Shown here piece by piece: positions 46,532 to 50,939 of a stretch of DNA of 50,939 bases. How positions within the stretch are numbered: position 1 is the first letter of the stretch; each line of letters begins with the position of its first letter. The position numbers and the translations under genes were made by a program. Source of the DNA: Acidovorax sp. FJL06 (GTDB taxonomy: Bacteria > Pseudomonadota > Gammaproteobacteria > Burkholderiales > Burkholderiaceae_C); NCBI RefSeq assembly GCF_003852545.1, contig NZ_QAJR01000012.1, positions 1-50,939 of the forward strand, written 5' to 3'. The notes beneath the pieces are model-generated. The model did no database searches, had not been told where the DNA came from, and saw only the letters and a list, made by a program, of their open reading frames with translations.

Positions 46532-49500
46532 ATGTCCTCCAAACGCCGTCGTCACCACCACACACTCGCCATGGGCCTGCTGGCCTCGCTGATGGCGCCT
46601 GCTGCGGCCTGGGCGCAGACCGGGGCCGAACAGACCCTGCTGGACCAGGGCCAGTACTGGCAAGAGCGCGGCGATACCGAGCGCGCCGGTGAGGCCTGGC
46701 AGAAGCTGCTGCGCCTGAACCCCCAGAACGCCCAGGCCCTGTATGGCATGGCGCTGGCGGAACTGAACGCCCAGCGCCCCGAGGGCGCGCAGCGCTACCT
46801 GACGCAGCTGCAGGCCGCCCACCCACGCAGCCCGCTGGTGAGCCGGCTGCAGGAATCCATCCGCACGGGGCGCAGTGCGCCCCAGATCGAGACCGCGCGC
46901 CAGCAGGCCCGCAGCGGCCAGGCCAGCCAGGCGCTGAGCACCTACCAGGCTGCGCTGGGCGAGCGCCCTCCCACCGGGCCGCTGGCCCTGGAGTACTACC
47001 AGACCCTGGGCGCCACCGCCGGCGGCTGGGACGAAGCCCGCCGGGGGCTCACCCGCCTGGCGCAGGAGTCGCCCGAAGACCCGCAGATTGCACTGGCCCT
47101 GGCGCAGCACCTGACCTACCGCGAATCCACGCGCCGCGACGGCATTGCCCAGCTCGCACGCCTGGCCGGGCGCTCCGATGTGGGCAAGGCCGCCACCGAG
47201 AGCTGGCGCAAGGCGTTGGCCTGGACGGGCAACCGCTCGGCCGACATCCCGCTGTACCAGGAGTTCCTGCGTGCGAACCCTGGCGACACGGCCGTGCAGA
47301 CACGCCTGGCCCAGGCCCAGGCCCTGCAAAAGCAGAGCCAGGCGGCCAGCCGCCCCGTGGCGACAGACCCGCTGCGTCTGCGCACCACCGCCGGGTTCCA
47401 GGCGCTGGAAGATGGCGAACTGGACGCGGCAGAAGCCGCGTTCCTGCAGGTGCTCGAAACACGCCCCAGCGATGGCGACGCCTTGGGGGGGCTGGGCATC
47501 CTGCGGCTGCGTCAGGAGCGTTTTGCCGACGCGCGCGGCCTGCTGGAGCGGGCCTCGCGCGCCGGCTCGGCCGCCCGCTGGAAGCAGGCGCTGGACAGCG
47601 CCACCTACTGGAGCCTGGTCGAGCAGGCCACCAGCGAACGCGAGCGCGGCGACACCGCTGCCGCGCGCCGCACGCTGGAGCAGGCCGTGCGCCTCAACCC
47701 CGCAGAAGCGACGGCCGAAACCGATCTGGCCGACCTGCTCGTGGAAGCCGGCCAGTACGACGCGGCCGAAGCCGCCTACCGGCGGGTGCTGGCGCGGCAG
47801 GCCGACAACCCGGACGCCGTGCGCGGACTGGTGGGTGTGCTGGCGCAGAACAACAAGGCCGCCGAAGCGCTGGCCCTGGTCGAGAAGCTCTCGCCCTCGC
47901 AGCAGGAAAAGGTCGGCGCCCTGGGCCGCCTGCGCGCTGCGCAGGCGCTGGGCCAGGCCCGGGCGGCCACGGAGCGTGGCGACACCACCGCCGCGCGCGT
48001 GGCGCTGGAAGATGCCCTGCTCAACGACCCGGCCAGCCCCTGGGTGCGCCTGGACTTGGCCCGCCTGTACCTGCGCATGGGCGCCGTGGCCGAAGCCCGG
48101 GGCGTGATGGACGGCCTGCTGCTGTCCAACCCCCACATGCCCGAGGCGCTGTATGCCAGCGCCTTGCTGGCGTCCGAAGCCAGCGACTGGCCCAATGCGC
48201 TGGCCCTGCTCGACCGCATTCCTGAAAAGCACCGCACGCGCGACATCGCGGCACTGCAAAAGCGCGTGTGGGTGCATGTGCAGGCCCAGGCCGCTGCCGC
48301 CCTGGCGGTGGAAGGCCGCCGCTCGGAGGCGCTGGCCACCCTGGCCCAGGCGGAATCCTTTGCCACGCAGGACACGGAATTGTTCGGCGCGCTGGCCCTG
48401 GCCTACGCCGATGCGGGCGAACCCCAGCGCGCGCTGGGCATGGTGCGCCAGGTGCTGGCACGCACGGCCCGGCCCGACGTGGGCCTGCGGCTGCAGTACG
48501 CGGCCACGCTGCTCAAGACCCAGCAGGACGTGGAACTGGCCGGCATCCTGCGCCAGCTGCAGACGGCGCCCATGAGCGAACGCGAGCGCCGCAGCTTTGC
48601 CGACATCCGCCGGGCCTACATCGTGCGCCAGGCCGACGGCCTGCGCGAAGCGGGCGACCTGGTCGCCGCCTACGACACGCTGGCCCCGCTGCTGGCCGAG
48701 CAGGCCGAAGACCCCCCGGTCATGGCGGCCCTGGCCCGCATGTATGCGGCCAACAACGACTACGCCCCGGCGCAGGCGCTGTATGCGCGGCTGCTGGAAA
48801 AGTCGCCCAACGACCTTTCCCTGCTCCTGCAGACCGCCGCCATGGCCACGGGTGCCAAGGACTACGGCTATGCGGAGTCGCTGCTGTCCGTGGCGCTGGC
48901 GCGCGCACCGCGCGACCCCGAGGTGCTGACCGCTGCAGGGCGGCTCTACCGCGTGCAGGGCAAGAACACCAAGGCCACCGAATTCTTCACGGCGGCCGTG
49001 GCGGCCGAGAACGCCCAGCGCGACGCGGTGCTGGCCGCCAGCGGCGTGGCCGCCGGGCCCGCGCGGTCGGGCAACCCGTTTGTCCAGCGGGCCGGTGGCC
49101 TGCAGCGCACGGGCGGCGGGCTGGCGGTGCCGGGGGCTGCGAGTGCCGGCGTGGCCCGCTCCCCCGTGGGCTACACGCCCATGCAATATGCGCCCCAGCC
49201 CGTGGCGCGCAGCAGCAACAACAACGTGCCATCGGGGCTCTACATTCCAGACCCTGCAGGCGCCAGCCGCTTTGCCCCGGCATCCCAGGCGCTGGTCCAG
49301 GCGCCGCCGATGACGCCCGCCAGCTACTACCCCGAGGCCGCCAGCCCGGCCGCAGCGCCATCGGCCGCGCCGGCCGGCACCGCCCGCAGCGCGGCCACGG
49401 CGGGGCGCGCAACGGCACCGCTGGCACCGCGCCAGGCCCCGGCGTCGGCAAGCCCTGCCATGGCAACCGCTCCCGTCTCTGCGCCTGCAGCCGCTTATGT

Positions 49501-50887
49501 GCCTGCGGCCTTGCCCGCACAGCCAGCCGCCGCTGCGGCCGGGTACCTCACCCCGGCGCAAGCCTATGCGGGATATGCCGGCGTGCAGCCGCCTGCCCAG
49601 CCTGCGCAGCGCATGCCGGTGGCCCCGCAGCCCTCCGCCTGGGCCACTGCAGGCACCCTGGGCACTGTGCCCGACCCCGCACGGCCGCGCACGGTGCGCG
49701 ACGAACTGCGCGAGGTGCAGCAAAGCCAGATCTCCACGTTCTCCGTGGGGGTCACGGCCCGTGCGCGCCAGGGCGAGGCGGGCATGAGCCAGCTGTCCGA
49801 GATCGAGGCCCCGGTGCAGCTCAAGATGAGCGTGGGCGACGGCCACCTGATCCTGGGGGTGACGCCCACGGGCGCCAGTGCCGGATCGCCCGGAACGCCC
49901 TATGGCACCCTGAGCCGCTTCGGCGGCGGCCCGGTCACGGCGCTCGACATGCCGCTGCGCGCGCCCGGTTCGCAAAGCGACAGTGGCATCGGGGTGAGCG
50001 TAGGCTATGAATCCGGCGGGCTCAAGGTGGACATCGGCACCACGCCCCTGGGCTTTGGCCAGGCGGACGTGACGGGCGGGGTGCGTTACCGCATGCCGCT
50101 CAGCGACGAGCTGACCATGGCCGTGGACTTGTCGCGCCGGCCCGTGAACGACAGCCTGCTGTCGTTCGCCGGGGCCCGCGATGCCCGCACCGGCGACCGC
50201 TGGGGCGGTGTGTCGGCCACGGGTGGCCGCGTGGACATGACCTGGGACGACGGCGAGCTGGGCCTGTATGGCTACGGCTCCCTGCACGGCATCACGGGCG
50301 AGCGGGTGCGCAGCAATGCGCGCGCCGAGCTGGGGGGCGGCATGTACTGGCATGTGCACCGCACCTCGAACGCCGACCTCACGGCCGGCCTGAGCTTCTC
50401 GGGCCTGTCGTACCAGCGCAACCTGCGCTACTTCACCGTGGGCCATGGGGGCTACTTCAGCCCGCAGCAGTTCATGTCCTTCGGCATCCCCGTCGAGTGG
50501 GCGCAGCGCAACGGCCGCCTGTCCTACCAGCTCAAGGGTTCGGTGGGCGTGCAGTACTTCAAGGAAGACGCCGCCCCCTACTTCCCCAACAGCCCCTCGC
50601 GCCAGGCCTCGGCGGTGCAGGCCGCCAGCGATGCCCTGGCGTTTGGCGAGACCGGCGCCACGGCCATCTACCCCGGCCAGTCGCGCACGGGCCTGGGCTA
50701 CAACCTGGGTGCGGCCATGGAGTACCAGATGCATCCCCAGGTGTTCGTGGGGGGCCACCTGGCGCTCAACAATGCGCGCAACTACCGCGAATTCGCGGGC
50801 GGCCTGTATGTGCGCTATGCGTTCCAGCCCTACAACGGCTTGCAGGTGTTCCCGGTGAACCCGCTGCGCTCGCCCTACGGCAACTGA
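46532..50887 (+). CDS. bcsC: Cellulose synthase outer-membrane export protein BcsC
   Basis: This 1451-residue protein has a signal peptide (LLASLMAPAAAWAQ), a periplasmic superhelix of many TPR repeats (residues about 30-840), an unusually long Ala/Pro/Ser/Tyr-rich linker (about 840-1060) and a C-terminal outer-membrane beta-barrel of the BcsC type (about 1069-1451, ending RYAFQPYNGLQVF... with a terminal aromatic motif). It exports cellulose across the outer membrane. The ATG has an AGAAGGAAGG site. The length exceeds that of E. coli BcsC by nearly 300 residues, mainly due to the linker and extra TPRs. A 52-bp tail follows to the window end. Confidence 0.94.
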   Translation: MSSKRRRHHHTLAMGLLASLMAPAAAWAQTGAEQTLLDQGQYWQERGDTERAGEAWQKLLRLNPQNAQALYGMALAELNAQRPEGAQRYLTQLQAAHPRSPLVSRLQESIRTGRSAPQIETARQQARSGQASQALSTYQAALGERPPTGPLALEYYQTLGATAGGWDEARRGLTRLAQESPEDPQIALALAQHLTYRESTRRDGIAQLARLAGRSDVGKAATESWRKALAWTGNRSADIPLYQEFLRANPGDTAVQTRLAQAQALQKQSQAASRPVATDPLRLRTTAGFQALEDGELDAAEAAFLQVLETRPSDGDALGGLGILRLRQERFADARGLLERASRAGSAARWKQALDSATYWSLVEQATSERERGDTAAARRTLEQAVRLNPAEATAETDLADLLVEAGQYDAAEAAYRRVLARQADNPDAVRGLVGVLAQNNKAAEALALVEKLSPSQQEKVGALGRLRAAQALGQARAATERGDTTAARVALEDALLNDPASPWVRLDLARLYLRMGAVAEARGVMDGLLLSNPHMPEALYASALLASEASDWPNALALLDRIPEKHRTRDIAALQKRVWVHVQAQAAAALAVEGRRSEALATLAQAESFATQDTELFGALALAYADAGEPQRALGMVRQVLARTARPDVGLRLQYAATLLKTQQDVELAGILRQLQTAPMSERERRSFADIRRAYIVRQADGLREAGDLVAAYDTLAPLLAEQAEDPPVMAALARMYAANNDYAPAQALYARLLEKSPNDLSLLLQTAAMATGAKDYGYAESLLSVALARAPRDPEVLTAAGRLYRVQGKNTKATEFFTAAVAAENAQRDAVLAASGVAAGPARSGNPFVQRAGGLQRTGGGLAVPGAASAGVARSPVGYTPMQYAPQPVARSSNNNVPSGLYIPDPAGASRFAPASQALVQAPPMTPASYYPEAASPAAAPSAAPAGTARSAATAGRATAPLAPRQAPASASPAMATAPVSAPAAAYVPAALPAQPAAAAAGYLTPAQAYAGYAGVQPPAQPAQRMPVAPQPSAWATAGTLGTVPDPARPRTVRDELREVQQSQISTFSVGVTARARQGEAGMSQLSEIEAPVQLKMSVGDGHLILGVTPTGASAGSPGTPYGTLSRFGGGPVTALDMPLRAPGSQSDSGIGVSVGYESGGLKVDIGTTPLGFGQADVTGGVRYRMPLSDELTMAVDLSRRPVNDSLLSFAGARDARTGDRWGGVSATGGRVDMTWDDGELGLYGYGSLHGITGERVRSNARAELGGGMYWHVHRTSNADLTAGLSFSGLSYQRNLRYFTVGHGGYFSPQQFMSFGIPVEWAQRNGRLSYQLKGSVGVQYFKEDAAPYFPNSPSRQASAVQAASDALAFGETGATAIYPGQSRTGLGYNLGAAMEYQMHPQVFVGGHLALNNARNYREFAGGLYVRYAFQPYNGLQVFPVNPLRSPYGN

Positions 50888-50939
50888 GCCAGGTCCGGGT
50901 TTTGGCCCGGTGGTCCCATGCAAAGAGAAAGGCCCGTTG

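Noticed and set aside
46421-50923. A 1500-residue open frame on the minus strand across bcsC
   Set aside because: It is antisense to bcsC, His/Arg/Gly/Gln-rich and without any domain; long antisense frames are expected in GC-biased genes. The TPR and barrel pattern on the plus strand is decisive.
50918-50939. Start of another gene (ATG at 50918), possibly bcsZ
   Set aside because: Only seven codons are available and there is no good Shine-Dalgarno, so it cannot be supported from this window.

Overview
This window reads as chromosomal DNA of a high-GC betaproteobacterium, most likely a Comamonadaceae member close to Acidovorax. That assignment rests on the strongly GC-biased third codon positions, on gene content (tricarballylate genes with a Bug-type binding protein, beta-alanine catabolism, BcsD/BcsP-type cellulose operon) and on short intergenic palindromes that I recognise from this family. 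It is an inference, since no 16S or marker comparison was possible.

Layout. 124-6397: a type I secretion operon with two paralogous ABC transporters, a HlyD adaptor and a TolC-type outer-membrane channel; no substrate is in the window. 6463-10661: beta-alanine/propionate-type catabolism (mmsA, omega-aminotransferase) with a divergent LysR regulator. 10755-11567: an orphan flagellar-rod-like protein, a terminator, a 31-residue peptide ORF and a DUF2061 protein. 11845-19328: SPFH-SHOCT protein, double zinc-ribbon DUF4178 membrane protein, DUF350 protein and a membrane-embedded aminopropyltransferase (spermidine synthase fold). This set is interrupted by an AlbA_2 ATP-binding protein and a C-terminal remnant of HsdR, debris of a type I restriction-modification locus. 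19442-24212: a large MHYT hybrid histidine kinase, with an apparent one-base deletion near its 3' end, translationally coupled to an HD-GYP response regulator. 24234-27848: Tat-exported FAD oxidoreductase, YkuD-domain protein and MATE exporter in one tight operon. 28002-33364: phytase-like esterase, riboflavin synthase, GNAT, LysR with a divergent EamA exporter, and a NUDIX hydrolase. 33364-38457: a 114-bp MITE-like palindrome and a tricarballylate block (tcuR, tcuA, tcuB, Bug-type binding protein) lying between NUDIX and mnmA. 40014-50887: a cellulose operon bcsD-bcsP-bcsQ-bcsA-bcsB-bcsC with no bcsZ between bcsB and bcsC.

How it fits together. The HD-GYP protein is predicted to hydrolyse c-di-GMP, and BcsA carries a c-di-GMP-binding PilZ domain, so both ends of a c-di-GMP circuit lie within 18 kb; a functional link is only inferred. 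The least understood and most interesting unit is the SPFH / DUF4178 / DUF350 / membrane aminopropyltransferase set, possibly with the Tat FAD oxidoreductase, which looks like a membrane-associated polyamine system. Small-scale features include several intrinsic terminators, dispersed short palindromes, a 26-bp operator-like palindrome, paired TTGCGCAA sites upstream of tcuA and two apparently leaderless promoters (NUDIX and mnmA).
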